Of a stretch of 64,000 bases of DNA, positions 36,774 to 46,853 are shown piece after piece. The translations under genes were made by a program, and so were the position numbers. The DNA is from Halomonas sp. TD01 (GTDB taxonomy: Bacteria; Pseudomonadota; Gammaproteobacteria; Pseudomonadales; Halomonadaceae). Location: assembly GCF_923868895.1 (NCBI RefSeq), contig NZ_OV350343.1, positions 868,001 to 932,000 of the forward strand, written 5' to 3'. Under the pieces are notes generated by a model that did no database searches, was not told the origin of the DNA, and saw only the letters and a list, made by a program, of their open reading frames with translations. Each line of letters starts with the position of its first letter. Within the stretch, counting starts at the first letter, position 1.

Positions 36774-37444
36774 GCGTCGGAGGGCTCTTCAGCAAGTAAG
36801 CGATATCCCTGGCCACGCAGCGTGGCAATCCGCCACGCGCCTAATTTACGCCGCAACCGGCTCACTTGAACGTCAATCACGTTAGAGTCGGGTTCATGGT
36901 CACGGTCATAAACATGCTCAGAAAGTTCACTGCGGCTAACCACGCGGGGGGCAGCATGCATTAAGTAGCTGAGCAGACGCGTTTCCTGGGCAGTTATGCT
37001 AACCGGCCTGCCCGCCAACGTGACATGCTGGGTATGGGTATCCAGGCTTAACTCACCTACCTTCAGGACGGGATGAGCATGACCATGACTACGGCGCACC
37101 AGAGCACGCAGCCGAAACATTACTTCGGCGGGTTCAAAGGGTTTCGTCACATAGTCATCGGCCCCTGCGGTAAAGCCCGCCGCTTTATCGGCCCAGCGCT
37201 CGCGTGCCGTTAAAATCAGTACCGGTAGATCAATACCGTCTTCTCGCCACGCAGAGAGCCAGCGGGTGCCTTCACCATCGGGTAGGCCCACATCGAGGAT
37301 GACCGTGTCATAGGCTTCTGTGCGCACCAGGAAATCTGCTTCCTGGCCATTTTCAGCATGCTCTACCAGCCAGTCGCCCTCCCGTAGCGCTTGAATAAGC
37401 TCGCGGGCGAGCGCCTGGTCATCCTCTACCAGTAAACACTTCAT
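36770..37444 (-). CDS. OmpR/PhoP-family response regulator
   Basis: 224 residues. The N-terminal receiver has the acidic pair in LVEDDQ, the phospho-accepting Asp in TVILDVGLPDGEG and the conserved Lys in DYVTKPFEP. The C-terminal winged helix includes SRSELSEHVYDRDHEPDSNVIDVQVSRLRRKLG. It lies 11 bp after a PepSY gene and overlaps the kinase gene, so all are one operon. AAGGTAG precedes the ATG. Confidence 0.93.
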   Translation of the reverse strand: MKCLLVEDDQALARELIQALREGDWLVEHAENGQEADFLVRTEAYDTVILDVGLPDGEGTRWLSAWREDGIDLPVLILTARERWADKAAGFTAGADDYVTKPFEPAEVMFRLRALVRRSHGHAHPVLKVGELSLDTHTQHVTLAGRPVSITAQETRLLSYLMHAAPRVVSRSELSEHVYDRDHEPDSNVIDVQVSRLRRKLGAWRIATLRGQGYRLLAEEPSDA

Positions 37445-37455
37445 GAATAGCTACC

Positions 37456-37848
37456 TTATTGGCGGCGCATCTCATTAATGCGCACACCTTCTATTTTCAT
37501 TAACTGCCCGCTATGGCCATCAAACTCAAACTCAACCACTTGATTCTGAGCACCCAGCAGCTTGATCTCATACTCCACGTGGCCATCCTCACGCTCTATC
37601 TCTACTTCTATTACCTCGCCGATATAATTAGCTTCCAGCCAGTCAAGAATGGACTCTAAAGGCACGACGTCGCCCCGCCGCACTTCACTGTGCAACGCTT
37701 CCCAGTGCTGGTCGCCAATGGCACTACCGGCCAGCGCAATGGCAAACACCGCTGCAACGACGTTTACGGGCAACGCCTTGCGCAAGCGCATACATAGCAG
37801 ACGCTGCCAATAACGTAAAAGGGTTAGCATGAGGGGCATCTTATTCAT
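37456..37848 (-). CDS. PepSY-domain envelope protein
   Basis: 130 residues. The N-terminal hydrophobic segment after a basic stretch (LPVNVVAAVFAIALAGSAIG) is a signal anchor or signal peptide. The PepSY domain (about 50-128) includes LESILDWLEANYIGEVIEVEIEREDGHVEYEIKLL. The start is uncertain because no clear ribosome-binding site precedes any of the Met codons at residues 1, 4 or 20. First gene of the operon with the PhoPQ-like pair; such proteins often modulate the kinase or are its targets. Confidence 0.8.
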   Translation of the reverse strand: MNKMPLMLTLLRYWQRLLCMRLRKALPVNVVAAVFAIALAGSAIGDQHWEALHSEVRRGDVVPLESILDWLEANYIGEVIEVEIEREDGHVEYEIKLLGAQNQVVEFEFDGHSGQLMKIEGVRINEMRRQ

Positions 37849-38016
37849 CGTACTAGAATGCCAAAAGCAACATGAACGTTAGATGAATGGCTTTGTCAGC
37901 TTACGGAAAGAACCGCGGTGTTATAACTGTTTTGCCTTATGACGAATGCTGTCTCATTCAACAGACCAAGTCATTTAACAAACCAAGTCATTCAAGAAAC
38001 CAAGAAGGAATTTGAC

Positions 38017-38493
38017 ATGAACGCTATGAAAAAAATGCTGCTGATCCCGACCTCCGCTTTGCTGCTCACTGCGGCTGCAGGCAGCGTGCAAGCTGATACA
38101 TTGCCCGTTGATCAGATTGATAGTGTGCTAACCCATGCCACTGACTATGGGTTTACCCATTACGAAGAAATCAGCATTAAAAGCCGCGGCCGTGCCGAGG
38201 TGGAAGGCTGGCTTGACGACGAATGGTACGCTGACATTGAATTCTCCATCGATAGTGGCGAAACATTGCAAGAACAGCGTGAGCGACTTATTACCGGAGC
38301 CTGGGGCATGAGCGAAGATGATATTCGCCAGGCACTAGAAGTAGCAAGCCAAGAAGGCATGGTCGAATTTGAAGATATCGACATTGATAAAAGCGGCATG
38401 ATCGATGTTGAAGGCCGTGACGAAAATGGTCGTGAACTAGAAATCAGTCTACGCCAAGGCTCCTTCCAAGTAAGCGAAATTGACCGCGATTAA
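38017..38493 (+). CDS. Secreted PepSY-like protein with duplicated domain
   Basis: 158 residues. Signal peptide to VQA (about 27). Two related halves follow: one around THYEEISIKSRGRAEVEGWLDDEWYADIEF, the other around VEFEDIDIDKSGMIDVEGRDENGRELEISL, i.e. a tandem PepSY-like repeat. Very acidic, as expected of a halophile periplasmic protein. The ATG with AAGGAA is preferred over an open frame 26 codons longer. It is divergent from the PepSY-regulator-kinase operon and probably under its control. Confidence 0.82.
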   Translation: MNAMKKMLLIPTSALLLTAAAGSVQADTLPVDQIDSVLTHATDYGFTHYEEISIKSRGRAEVEGWLDDEWYADIEFSIDSGETLQEQRERLITGAWGMSEDDIRQALEVASQEGMVEFEDIDIDKSGMIDVEGRDENGRELEISLRQGSFQVSEIDRD

Positions 38494-38534
38494 CTGGCTA
38501 GCACAATCCAGCATTAACTAACGCAAAACATCAT

Positions 38535-38558
38535 GCGGGCCACTTAGGCCCGCTTTTT
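38535..38558 (+). terminator. Rho-independent terminator
   Basis: GCGGGCC-ACTTA-GGCCCGC followed by TTTTTGT, 41 bp after the PepSY gene. Confidence 0.88.
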
Positions 38559-38701
38559 GTGTTGTCGCTCAACGAACTCAGCGCTACAAAGGATTTCTTG
38601 TAAAGGTCGCTGTTAACGTCGCATTGTAATGTGCTTAACATAGCCATTAACCACCCAATGCGTACTCTCAGCAGGGACGCATGTAACCAAGGGAGTTGCC
38701 T

Positions 38702-39700
38702 TTGACGCTAACTACCACCGCCGAAGGCGTAAGCAACCGTTTAGAACACGCGGTACTCCGCGATCTTGCATGGTTGCTGGTCACGCCTGATTTGATTGAA
38801 CTACCGGGCCCTAATGCCTATCCAGGCAGACCAACACGCCAGGAACTCGGCTTAGTAGATTCAGTCGACGACTGGTTGGCAAATCTTTCGTCACTGGTAA
38901 ATGCGCTTGATGGCAAGCTGGCGACGCGCATGGGACACTACCATGAACGGCTGTGGCACCTGATGTTAGATAACGCGCCCAACACACGACTGCTCGCCAA
39001 GAACCTGCGTATTACCCAGCGGCGCAATACCCTGGGCGAGTTGGATATGCTCTATCGAACGCGAGACAACCCCGCCCCCATCCACCTGGAAGTGGCGATA
39101 AAGTTCTATCTTGGCCTACCAGAAGGGCCTGGTGATGCCACCTGCCAAAGCCGCTGGATTGGCCCTGGCGGGCTAGACAGCCTAGCGCTGAAATGTAGCC
39201 ACCTGCGCCATCATCAGTTGCCTATTTCGAGCACTGCCATCGCGCAAGCGATCATCGCCCAATGGCTATCCCCTAGAGATCTCGGCCATGCACCACCCTG
39301 TTATCCGCTGACACAGCGCCTAGCGATGCCCGGTGTACTGTTTTATCCCTGGCACACAACATTACCGCCGCCCAGCGGTGCGACGGTCGATCATCGACGT
39401 GGTAAATGGTGTTATTTAGGGGATTGGCCGCGGTTCGCAGCCCAGCGAAGTGAAACACTGAAAATGGCATGGCTAGAGAAGCCTCACTGGCTAGCCCCGC
39501 CGCCATTAGATACATTTTCCTCTGCCAAGGATTATATGGCAGACGTAACGCCACTTATCCATCGCTACGGGCCCCAGCAAGTGATGCTTTATGACCCGCA
39601 GGAAAGAGAATTAGCTGAGGAAAAGCCGCTTGAGCGGCTAGTCATCGTACCCGATGACTGGCCGCGCCAAGTACCGCTACCGCCTCGCGCTCGCGATTAA
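38702..39700 (+). CDS. DUF1853 family protein
   Basis: 332 residues. Matches DUF1853: [15 protein letters not shown] at the N-terminus, RLGxYHExLWxxxL-type segment ([14 protein letters not shown]), and [28 protein letters not shown], whose D...ExxxK pattern resembles PD-(D/E)XK nucleases. Function unknown. The first TTG (38696) abuts GGGAG, so the second TTG at 38702 with 6-base spacing is preferred. The stop overlaps the convergent proB stop by 4 bp. Confidence 0.8.
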   Translation: MTLTTTAEGVSNRLEHAVLRDLAWLLVTPDLIELPGPNAYPGRPTRQELGLVDSVDDWLANLSSLVNALDGKLATRMGHYHERLWHLMLDNAPNTRLLAKNLRITQRRNTLGELDMLYRTRDNPAPIHLEVAIKFYLGLPEGPGDATCQSRWIGPGGLDSLALKCSHLRHHQLPISSTAIAQAIIAQWLSPRDLGHAPPCYPLTQRLAMPGVLFYPWHTTLPPPSGATVDHRRGKWCYLGDWPRFAAQRSETLKMAWLEKPHWLAPPPLDTFSSAKDYMADVTPLIHRYGPQQVMLYDPQERELAEEKPLERLVIVPDDWPRQVPLPPRARD

Positions 39701-40857
39701 ACAACGACCAAGTTATCGCGATGGATCAGCTCGTGAGCCTCCACGTAACCCAGGATTGCTTCAATCTGGTGGCTTGGCTGGCCCGCTAACTGACGGGCTT
39801 CATCCGCGCCGTAGTTGACTAACCCTTTGGCCACGCGTGCGCCCTGCTCATCCACGCACAGCACCATATCACCGCGCTTAAAGCTGCCCTGCACTTCGCG
39901 CACGCCCACCGCCAACAGGCTAGAGCCTTTGCCACGCAGTACGTTCACAGCCCCAGCATCCAGTACTAAGGTGCCACGCACCTGCAATTGGCCTGCCAGC
40001 CAGCGCTTGCGAGCAGCAATGGGCGCTTGATCTGGGCGCAGTAGGGTGCCCAGTGCCTCACCTGCCATGACGCGGGAAATAACGTCCGGCTGGCGGCCAC
40101 TCGCAATCACCGTGACCGCGCCGGAACGAGCAGCCAACTGTGCAGCACGAATTTTGGTGCTCATACCACCGCGCCCCAAAGCACCTCCACTGCCAGCGAC
40201 AGCGGCTAAGCGCGGATCGTCGGCACGGCCTTCAGCAATCATCTGAGCATTGGGGTCGTGGCGTGGATCGGCGTCAAACAGCCCTTCCTGATCAGTAAGC
40301 AGCAGCAATGCATCGGCTTCTAACAGGTTAGCCACCAGCGCGCCAAGCGTATCGTTATCGCCAAAACGAATCTCGTCGGTGACCACGGTATCGTTTTCGT
40401 TGATGACCGGCACCACGCGCATCTCAACCAAGGTACGCAGCGCTGACAGCGCGTTGAGATAGCGCTTGCGGTTGGAAAGGTCATCGTGGGTGAGCAGAAT
40501 CTGAGCCGTTAACATGCCGTGGCGAGCGAAATGCTGCTCGTAGCACTGGGTAAGGCCGTTCTGGCCTACCGCTGCGGCCGCCTGCAGCTCATGAACGGCA
40601 CTGGGGCGCGCTTGCCACCCCAGACGCACCATGCCAGCCGCTACGGCACCCGAGGATACCAGCACAACTTCTTTGCCCTGCTGATGCAGCATGGCAATCT
40701 GGTCGACCCAGCCACCAATGGCCGGCTCATCTAAGCCTCGACCATCATTGGTGAGCAGCGCGCTACCAATTTTAACCACCACCCGACGGGCGCTGCTTAA
40801 CGCCTCACGGCCAGGCAACTGCTCATTGCTTTCCACGTCGCGACTCTCCCAAGCCAT
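39697..40857 (-). CDS. proB: Glutamate 5-kinase
   Basis: First enzyme of proline synthesis: glutamate + ATP to gamma-glutamyl phosphate. 386 residues from the ATG chosen. Amino-acid-kinase domain [52 protein letters not shown] and [16 protein letters not shown], then a C-terminal PUA domain (about 290-375). The frame continues 15 codons up to a GTG at 40902 and the N-terminus is longer than in E. coli (367 aa), so the start is uncertain. Downstream of obgE, 61 bp apart, probably the same transcript. Confidence 0.95.
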   Translation of the reverse strand: MAWESRDVESNEQLPGREALSSARRVVVKIGSALLTNDGRGLDEPAIGGWVDQIAMLHQQGKEVVLVSSGAVAAGMVRLGWQARPSAVHELQAAAAVGQNGLTQCYEQHFARHGMLTAQILLTHDDLSNRKRYLNALSALRTLVEMRVVPVINENDTVVTDEIRFGDNDTLGALVANLLEADALLLLTDQEGLFDADPRHDPNAQMIAEGRADDPRLAAVAGSGGALGRGGMSTKIRAAQLAARSGAVTVIASGRQPDVISRVMAGEALGTLLRPDQAPIAARKRWLAGQLQVRGTLVLDAGAVNVLRGKGSSLLAVGVREVQGSFKRGDMVLCVDEQGARVAKGLVNYGADEARQLAGQPSHQIEAILGYVEAHELIHRDNLVVV

Positions 40858-40918
40858 TCCGCTCACGCGATTAATTCCGCTAACCCTGCTGACGCTTCCC
40901 ACTCGACCGACGGGTCGG

Positions 40919-42139
<1,221 letters not shown>

Positions 42140-42192
42140 CTAACTGCAATATCCCGCCCGTTAACAACGAGCAAAAGGGATCGAAAAGACAA

Positions 42193-42222
42193 AAAAGCCC
42201 CGCCATGGCGGGGCTTTTATTT
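42193..42222 (-). terminator. Terminator/attenuator after rpmA
   Basis: Perfect 26-bp palindrome of AAAAGCCCCGCC and its complement with T/A-rich flanks, so it can act in either direction. It sits between rpmA and obgE in the same operon and is likely to reduce expression of obgE relative to the ribosomal proteins. Confidence 0.82.
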
Positions 42223-42253
42223 CGTCATCTTCGTTCTGCGCAACAGCTGTTGC

Positions 42254-42511
42254 TTAGGCAGAAACGATGCTAACGAATTTACGGTTGTTCGGACCTTTAG
42301 TCTCGAACTTCACGAAGCCGTCGTTCAGAGCGAACAGCGTGTGATCACGACCCAGGCCAACGCCAGTGCCTGCGTGGAAACGAGTACCACGCTGACGAAC
42401 AATGATGCTACCCGCGCTGGCTGCTTGGCCACCGAAGAGTTTCACACCTAAGCGTTTGGACTCGGAATCGCGACCGTTACGCGTGGAGCCGGCTGCCTTT
42501 TTATGTGCCAT
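42254..42511 (-). CDS. rpmA: 50S ribosomal protein L27
   Basis: 85 residues. Typical start [24 protein letters not shown], followed by the conserved [28 protein letters not shown]. The N-terminal tail reaches the peptidyl-transferase centre. AAGGAGG precedes the ATG. It is 30 bp downstream of rplU, the universal pairing. Confidence 0.98.
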   Translation of the reverse strand: MAHKKAAGSTRNGRDSESKRLGVKLFGGQAASAGSIIVRQRGTRFHAGTGVGLGRDHTLFALNDGFVKFETKGPNNRKFVSIVSA

Positions 42512-42541
42512 TGCAAAATCCTCCTTAAGGGAATCGACTGC

Positions 42542-42853
42542 TTACGCAGAAATTCCGGTAATTTTGACTTCAGTGAACCACTGACGGTGGCCCTGACGCT
42601 TCATGCTGTGCTTCCGGCGACGGAACTTGATGATCGTTACTTTATCGCCACGGCCGTGGGAAACGATTTCAGCAGACACTTTGGCACCGCTTACTAAAGG
42701 CGCGCCAACGTTGACGTCATCGCCGTCTGCAACCAACAGCACTTCATCAAACTCAATCGTTTCGCCGGTAGCGACTTCGATTTTTTCGAGCTTGAGGGTT
42801 TGACCTTCTTGAACGCGGTACTGTTTGCCACCGCTTTTAATAACTGCGTACAT
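42542..42853 (-). CDS. rplU: 50S ribosomal protein L21
   Basis: 103 residues. [26 protein letters not shown] at the N-terminus and [23 protein letters not shown] at the C-terminus are diagnostic. First gene of rplU-rpmA-obgE-proB, with a strong promoter 140-170 bp upstream. Divergent from ispB. Confidence 0.98.
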   Translation of the reverse strand: MYAVIKSGGKQYRVQEGQTLKLEKIEVATGETIEFDEVLLVADGDDVNVGAPLVSGAKVSAEIVSHGRGDKVTIIKFRRRKHSMKRQGHRQWFTEVKITGISA

Positions 42854-42991
42854 GTCGCTCTCCGGACTTGTCGTTAATGCCGATTACGCCCCGCGTAACC
42901 AACGCTCATCGCCTTCCGCTCTTATCGACCTGCTGCGAGTGGCGCCCCTTTTGGCAGCCATCTGACAGGGAGCATGATGAGTGGGTCGCGA

Positions 42992-43020
42992 ATTATAGCG
43001 ACTATCGCGGTTTACCACAA
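42992..43020 (-). promoter_or_regulatory. Strong sigma70 promoter for rplU-rpmA
   Basis: Minus strand TTGTGG - 17 bases - TATAAT, with start expected near 42985. This leaves a 5' leader of about 130 nt before rplU. Confidence 0.75.
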
Positions 43021-43072
43021 GACTACGGGGCATTGTCAATCACGTACCGTACCACGAACGTCTATCGCTACC

Positions 43073-43101
43073 TTGACGCCTCACAGACAGCCCCATAGCA
43101 T
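43073..43101 (+). promoter_or_regulatory. Probable promoter for ispB
   Basis: TTGACG - 17 bases - TAGCAT, 38 bp before the ispB ATG. The -35 is strong, the -10 weak. Confidence 0.45.
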
Positions 43102-43138
43102 GGCTCCAATTATCTCACCCCCGCGATGAACGGAACCC

Positions 43139-44143
43139 ATGACAGCCAACGTCTCTCAAACCCCGCCTGCCAGCCCAACGCCTTCACCGCTGCACGCCGT
43201 GGTGGCCGATGACTTTGACGCCGTAAACCGCACCATTGTCGCGCAGCTGAATTCCAAGGTGCCGCTGGTAGAAACCATCGGCCAATATATTATTGAAAGC
43301 GGCGGCAAGCGCCTGCGCCCTTTACTCGTACTGCTGGCTGCCCGAGCACTGGGCTATGAGGGCGACAAACACATCACCCTGGCCACGCTGATCGAATTTA
43401 TGCACACCTCCACGTTGCTGCATGACGATGTGGTCGATGAATCGCACATGCGGCGTGGCAAAAAAACCGCCAACGATGCCTGGGGCAACGCACCATCCGT
43501 GCTGGTGGGAGACTTCCTCTATTCGCGCTCGTTTCAAATGATGGTGGACGTAGGATCGATGCGCATTATGGCGATTCTATCCGGCGCGACCTGCGTCATT
43601 GCCGAAGGCGAAGTACTGCAGCTCACCAATATCGGTAACCCCAGCATTTCTGAAGCGGATTACTTTGAAACCATTCAAGGTAAAACAGCGATGCTGTTTG
43701 AAGCCGCCTCCCACAGCGGTGCCGTGCTTGGCGACGCCACCGCTGAGCAAGAGCGCGCCCTGCAGTACTACGGCCGCTACTTAGGCCTCGCTTTCCAGCT
43801 CATCGACGACCTGCTGGATTACCAAGGCGACGCCGAGGCCATGGGTAAAAATGTTGGCGACGACTTGGCAGAAGGTAAACCGACCCTGCCACTGATTCAC
43901 GCCATGGAACGCGGCACACCTGAACAAGCCAAGCTAATCCGCCAAGTAATTCGCAAAGGCGGGCTAGAACAGCTCGACGACGTGCTTGAGATCATCAACG
44001 CCACTGGCGCGCTAGAATACACCCGCGCGCGCGCCGTTGAGATGGCCGATAAAGCCCTGGCCGAACTTGATACCCTGCCACCCAGCCCCTACCGCGATAG
44101 CATGGCTAACATCGCTCGGTTAGCGGTTGATCGCAAAGCATAA
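43139..44143 (+). CDS. ispB: Polyprenyl (octaprenyl) diphosphate synthase
   Basis: 334 residues. Makes the long isoprenoid side chain of ubiquinone from FPP and IPP. First Asp-rich motif LLHDDVVDES (about 98-107), second LIDDLLDYQGD (near 220), plus GGKRLRPLLVLL for IPP binding. Chain length (8 or 9) cannot be decided from sequence alone. The divergent rplU-rpmA pairing is standard in gammaproteobacteria. The ATG gives MTANVSQTPP with a Pro/Ser-rich N-terminus. Confidence 0.95.
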   Translation: MTANVSQTPPASPTPSPLHAVVADDFDAVNRTIVAQLNSKVPLVETIGQYIIESGGKRLRPLLVLLAARALGYEGDKHITLATLIEFMHTSTLLHDDVVDESHMRRGKKTANDAWGNAPSVLVGDFLYSRSFQMMVDVGSMRIMAILSGATCVIAEGEVLQLTNIGNPSISEADYFETIQGKTAMLFEAASHSGAVLGDATAEQERALQYYGRYLGLAFQLIDDLLDYQGDAEAMGKNVGDDLAEGKPTLPLIHAMERGTPEQAKLIRQVIRKGGLEQLDDVLEIINATGALEYTRARAVEMADKALAELDTLPPSPYRDSMANIARLAVDRKA

Positions 44144-44182
44144 AGTCTGCGCAACAAAGCAGCCCAACGCGTAAAAAGGGAC

Positions 44183-44211
44183 TTGAAAAAAACCCTTCGC
44201 CTGCGTATGAT
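44183..44211 (+). promoter_or_regulatory. sigma70 promoter of tRNA-Pro
   Basis: TTGAAA - 17 bases - TATGAT, about 60 bp before the tRNA 5' end. Confidence 0.75.
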
Positions 44212-44269
44212 TCGCTCCGTTGTTAAGCACTGCTCAGCACGCTTTCAGCAACATTGTTGCAACAACGTT

Positions 44270-44346
44270 CGGAATATAGCTCAGCTTGGTAGAGCGCTGC
44301 CTTCGGGAGGCAGAGGTCGTAGGTTCGAATCCTGCTATTCCGACCA
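44270..44346 (+). tRNA. tRNA-Pro (anticodon CGG)
   Basis: 77 nt. Acceptor CGGAATA/TATTCCG with encoded ACCA, anticodon arm CTGCC-TTCGGGA-GGCAG giving CGG, and T arm with GGTTCGAATCC. The gene is intact even though an island is integrated: the island supplies an identical 3' half, and the displaced half lies at 53608-53656. Confidence 0.96.
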
Positions 44347-44348
44347 AA
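44300..44348 (+). repeat. attL: 49-bp direct repeat in the 3' half of tRNA-Pro
   Basis: Identical over 49 bases to 53608-53656, running from the anticodon arm through the encoded CCA and two further bases. Similarity continues, with a few differences, through the following terminator hairpin. It marks the left boundary of an integrated element. Confidence 0.92.
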
Positions 44349-44358
44349 GAATTCAGTA

Positions 44359-44396
44359 AAAACGGCCACTTAGCTAATACAGCTAGTGGCCGTTTT
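44359..44396 (+). terminator. Terminator of tRNA-Pro (island-supplied copy)
   Basis: AAACGGCCACT...AGTGGCCGTTT stem of about 12 bp followed by TT and GG. A near-identical copy lies at 53667-53705 beside attR. Confidence 0.85.
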
Positions 44397-44411
44397 TGGT
44401 TGGGTGGCTGC

Positions 44412-44431
44412 TAGGTTCCATATAGGTTCCA
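44412..44431 (+). repeat. Left arm-type site (candidate integrase/excisionase binding site)
   Basis: TAGGTTCCATATAGGTTCCA is two tandem TAGGTTCCA units; one base differs from the copy at 53460-53479. It lies 64 bp inside attL. Confidence 0.7.
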
Positions 44432-44642
44432 AGTGTCATAATTTACGGTTTCATCAGATTTTTGCTGAGCTCTCCCAGCATATAAGTTCCCGTTGGCCAT
44501 AGCACTAAACTAATCTATCTATGCGACCATTATTTGGTGTAATTAAATCTTATCTAATTTTGAGTGTGTAAGCTCGCGCTAGAATTGGCACAGAAAAAGC
44601 CTCATGGGACATTTCACATTTGGCTTGATGATTGGTACTGGC

Positions 44643-45545
44643 TCATCCAAGAAGCGATCGCAACGAATCTTGAACGGGCCCAGGATGTTTGTGCTGAACT
44701 CTCGCCCAGTCTGTTACTCCCTTAGCAATGCCCTCATACCCTGGGAAGAGAACAGACCCTGTGACGCCTAATAGAGCGCATCCTGATAGTAGCTGTGGTG
44801 CTTCTGATTTAGGTAGCCTCAGGCGCTGTAGATGAAATGGAGCGTCAGGCCCGGTTAACCGATCTGCACTTCCATCCAGGGTACTTGCCATGAACACGTC
44901 ATTCCCCGTACCCGAACCGGTAATACGCGAAACTGTGAATAGGCCTGACTGTGCCGCTAGGTAAGGGCTCACGCCCCCAGGTGTCTTGATCACTTCCACT
45001 TCTCTACAGCGGGAACTAAGCGCCCATACCGCGAGGTAGCCCTCGAGTTCTTCCTTAAGGTTGGATAACGCTGATGAGGCAGCGAAGTAAGCTGCTACAT
45101 AAGGGCTCCGTGTCCAGTCCAGAAGGCAGGTAGGCACTCCGTGATGCTGCGCAAAAGCAAGGACTTGATACACTTCTGTAGGCGGCCAATCTCGAGTTGC
45201 AGCAAGAGTTTGCTGGCTTAGGAGTCTACGCACGGAAACAGAATCGCCTGGCACTTGCAGCCCAGCCTTATCACAGGATTCAAGAAAAGCTAGGAGAACC
45301 GTCCTCTCGAAAGTCAGCTGTTGGTCAGGATTAATATCATGATCGCCATAAAAATTTGATGCGGTGATATCTCCCTCAAGCCGATGCGCAGAAGGCACAA
45401 GATTAAAATTTACGTCGGGCTGGCCACGGAAGATGTGTATATCTGGATTCCAACGATCTGTCTCGAGAGGGTTGAGATAATCCAAAAACTTTCGTGCAGT
45501 CGTGAAGGTATATTCTTGAAAGCCGGAAGTATAATCGCGGGACAC
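44643..45545 (-). CDS. FRG-domain protein
   Basis: 300 residues, soluble. FRG-domain hallmarks: IHIFRGQPDVNFNLVPSAHR at about 37-56, then LAFAQHHGVPTCLLDWTRSPYVAAYFAASS near 130-160. FRG proteins are frequent on islands and prophages and have been linked to phage defence and toxicity, but no general reaction is known. The GTG start has AGGAG 7 bases upstream. Only 74 bp separate it from an IS3-family element, so its native promoter and any partner gene may have been lost in the IS-associated deletion. Confidence 0.82.
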   Translation of the reverse strand: MSRDYTSGFQEYTFTTARKFLDYLNPLETDRWNPDIHIFRGQPDVNFNLVPSAHRLEGDITASNFYGDHDINPDQQLTFERTVLLAFLESCDKAGLQVPGDSVSVRRLLSQQTLAATRDWPPTEVYQVLAFAQHHGVPTCLLDWTRSPYVAAYFAASSALSNLKEELEGYLAVWALSSRCREVEVIKTPGGVSPYLAAQSGLFTVSRITGSGTGNDVFMASTLDGSADRLTGPDAPFHLQRLRLPKSEAPQLLSGCALLGVTGSVLFPGYEGIAKGVTDWARVQHKHPGPVQDSLRSLLG

Positions 45546-45619
45546 TCTGTTACTCCTACATGTCAGGGCCAGGACAACCCAGTTGACTTCGCTGCCACGC
45601 CCTAGCTGAACCTGGACAC

Positions 45620-45647
45620 TGAATCGCCCCGGATATTTTAGACACCC
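45620..45647 (+). repeat. IS3 terminal inverted repeat, left end
   Basis: TGAATCGCCCC followed by a diverged stretch and TAGACACC. Inverted partner at 46826-46853. Confidence 0.8.
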
Positions 45648-46465
45648 GTTAGGCTCTTAAAGTAACGCCTTTCATAATCAACCGGTGACAAGTTATCACT
45701 TGTGCCGTGTCGGCGCTTTGGGTTGTAAAACATTTCAATGTAATTGAACACGTCACGTCTAGCCGCTTCGCGTGTTGAATAAATCTGTCGCTTGATTCGC
45801 TCCCGCTTGAGAAGTTGAAAGAAGCTTTCAGCAACGGCGTTGTCATGACAGTTACCACGTCGGCTCATACTGCCTACCAAGCAATTCGCTTTCAGAAAGC
45901 TTTGCCAGTCTCCACTGCTAAACTGGCTCCCTTGATCCGAATGCACCATCACCGTTCCTTGTGGCTTGCGTCGCCAGACTGCTGATAACAAAGCATCCAG
46001 TGCCAACTCCGTAGTCATGCGAGACTTCATCGACCAGCCAATCACTTGACGGGAAAACAGGTCGATAACTACCGATAGGTAAAGCCAGCCTTCGTAAGTG
46101 CGGATGTACGTGATGTCCGTCACCCAAGCAATATTTGGCGCTGTTACTTCAAACTGACGGTCTAAATGGTTAGGGGATACGGCAGTCGGTTTCCCATCGC
46201 CATAGCCGCCAGGGCGTCGTCGATAGCCCGTCTGAGAGCGTAAACCTTCCCTATTCATAAGACGCGCCACACGGTGCTTCCCACAAGCTTCGCCAGCTTC
46301 ACGCAAGTCCTGGTAGACCTTGCGATAGCCATATACACCGCCGCTTTCAAGCCAGGAGTGCTTGATCAATCCCAGCAAGCGCTCATCTTCCCGCGCTCGA
46401 TTAGAGAGCGCTTTTTTACACCATGCGTAGTAACCGCTGGGGTGCACTGCCATCATCTGACACAA
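45638..46465 (-). CDS. IS3-family transposase OrfB (catalytic)
   Basis: 275 residues visible from an internal Met. In practice it is expressed as an OrfA-OrfB fusion by -1 frameshifting. The N-terminal HTH_21 region is followed by the rve integrase core with all three acidic residues: WVTDITYIRTYEGWLYL, MVHSDQGSQFSS and NCHDNAVAESFFQLLKRERI (DDE). The C-terminus FNYIEMFYNPKRRH is typical of the family. The reading frame is intact, so the IS may still be active. Confidence 0.93.
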   Translation of the reverse strand: MCQMMAVHPSGYYAWCKKALSNRAREDERLLGLIKHSWLESGGVYGYRKVYQDLREAGEACGKHRVARLMNREGLRSQTGYRRRPGGYGDGKPTAVSPNHLDRQFEVTAPNIAWVTDITYIRTYEGWLYLSVVIDLFSRQVIGWSMKSRMTTELALDALLSAVWRRKPQGTVMVHSDQGSQFSSGDWQSFLKANCLVGSMSRRGNCHDNAVAESFFQLLKRERIKRQIYSTREAARRDVFNYIEMFYNPKRRHGTSDNLSPVDYERRYFKSLTGV

Positions 46466-46512
46466 GCGACGTACCGAATATTGGCTCGAATAATTTTGAA
46501 TAAACGCGTACC

Positions 46513-46791
46513 TCAGTCGGACTCCCTGGCGAAGTACGCGGTGGCCTTTTTTAATATGTCTCGCTCTTCTAATACGCGTTTGAGTTCGGCCTTCAAACGA
46601 CGGTTTTCAGCTTGGAGATCATCATCCTCTTGCCGTTGTTCTACCGGCTTATCGTATCGCTTAATCCAGTTGTACAGGCTGTGACCTGACACGCCTAGCC
46701 GCTCAGCGACCTCGGCCACGCGATGGCCGCGCTCTACCACTTGTTTGACGGCTTCGATTTTGAATTCTTCAGTGTAGCGGGGATGGCTCAT
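46513..46791 (-). CDS. IS3-family transposase OrfA
   Basis: 92 residues. HTH_Tnp_1 domain (YTEEFKIEAVKQVVERGHRVAEVAERLGVSGHSLYNWIKRY) followed by a leucine-zipper-like coiled coil (LQAENRRLKAELKRVLEERDILKKA). A slippery AAAAAAGG lies at 46545-46552 near its end, and the orfB frame is exactly -1 relative to orfA, as needed for the fused transposase. Confidence 0.93.
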   Translation of the reverse strand: MSHPRYTEEFKIEAVKQVVERGHRVAEVAERLGVSGHSLYNWIKRYDKPVEQRQEDDDLQAENRRLKAELKRVLEERDILKKATAYFARESD

Positions 46792-46825
46792 GGTTCCTCC
46801 TAGATACCTTTAGTATAGGGCCTGG

Positions 46826-46853
46826 AGGTGTCTATGAAACCTGGGGCGATTCA
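46826..46853 (-). repeat. IS3 terminal inverted repeat, right end
   Basis: Reverse complement begins TGAATCGCCCC and matches the left end. It lies inside the former umuC reading frame. Confidence 0.8.

Larger units (their letters stand above)
45620..46853 (-). mobile_element. IS3-family insertion sequence
   Basis: 1234 bp with imperfect terminal inverted repeats starting TGAATCGCCCC at both ends and matching again at TAGACACC. Two overlapping-frame genes, orfA and orfB, are in the -1 arrangement with an A6G slippery run. Three-base flanks are CAC (left) and CCC (right), so no clear target duplication. Together with the missing umuC 3' half this suggests a deletion next to the IS. Confidence 0.92.
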
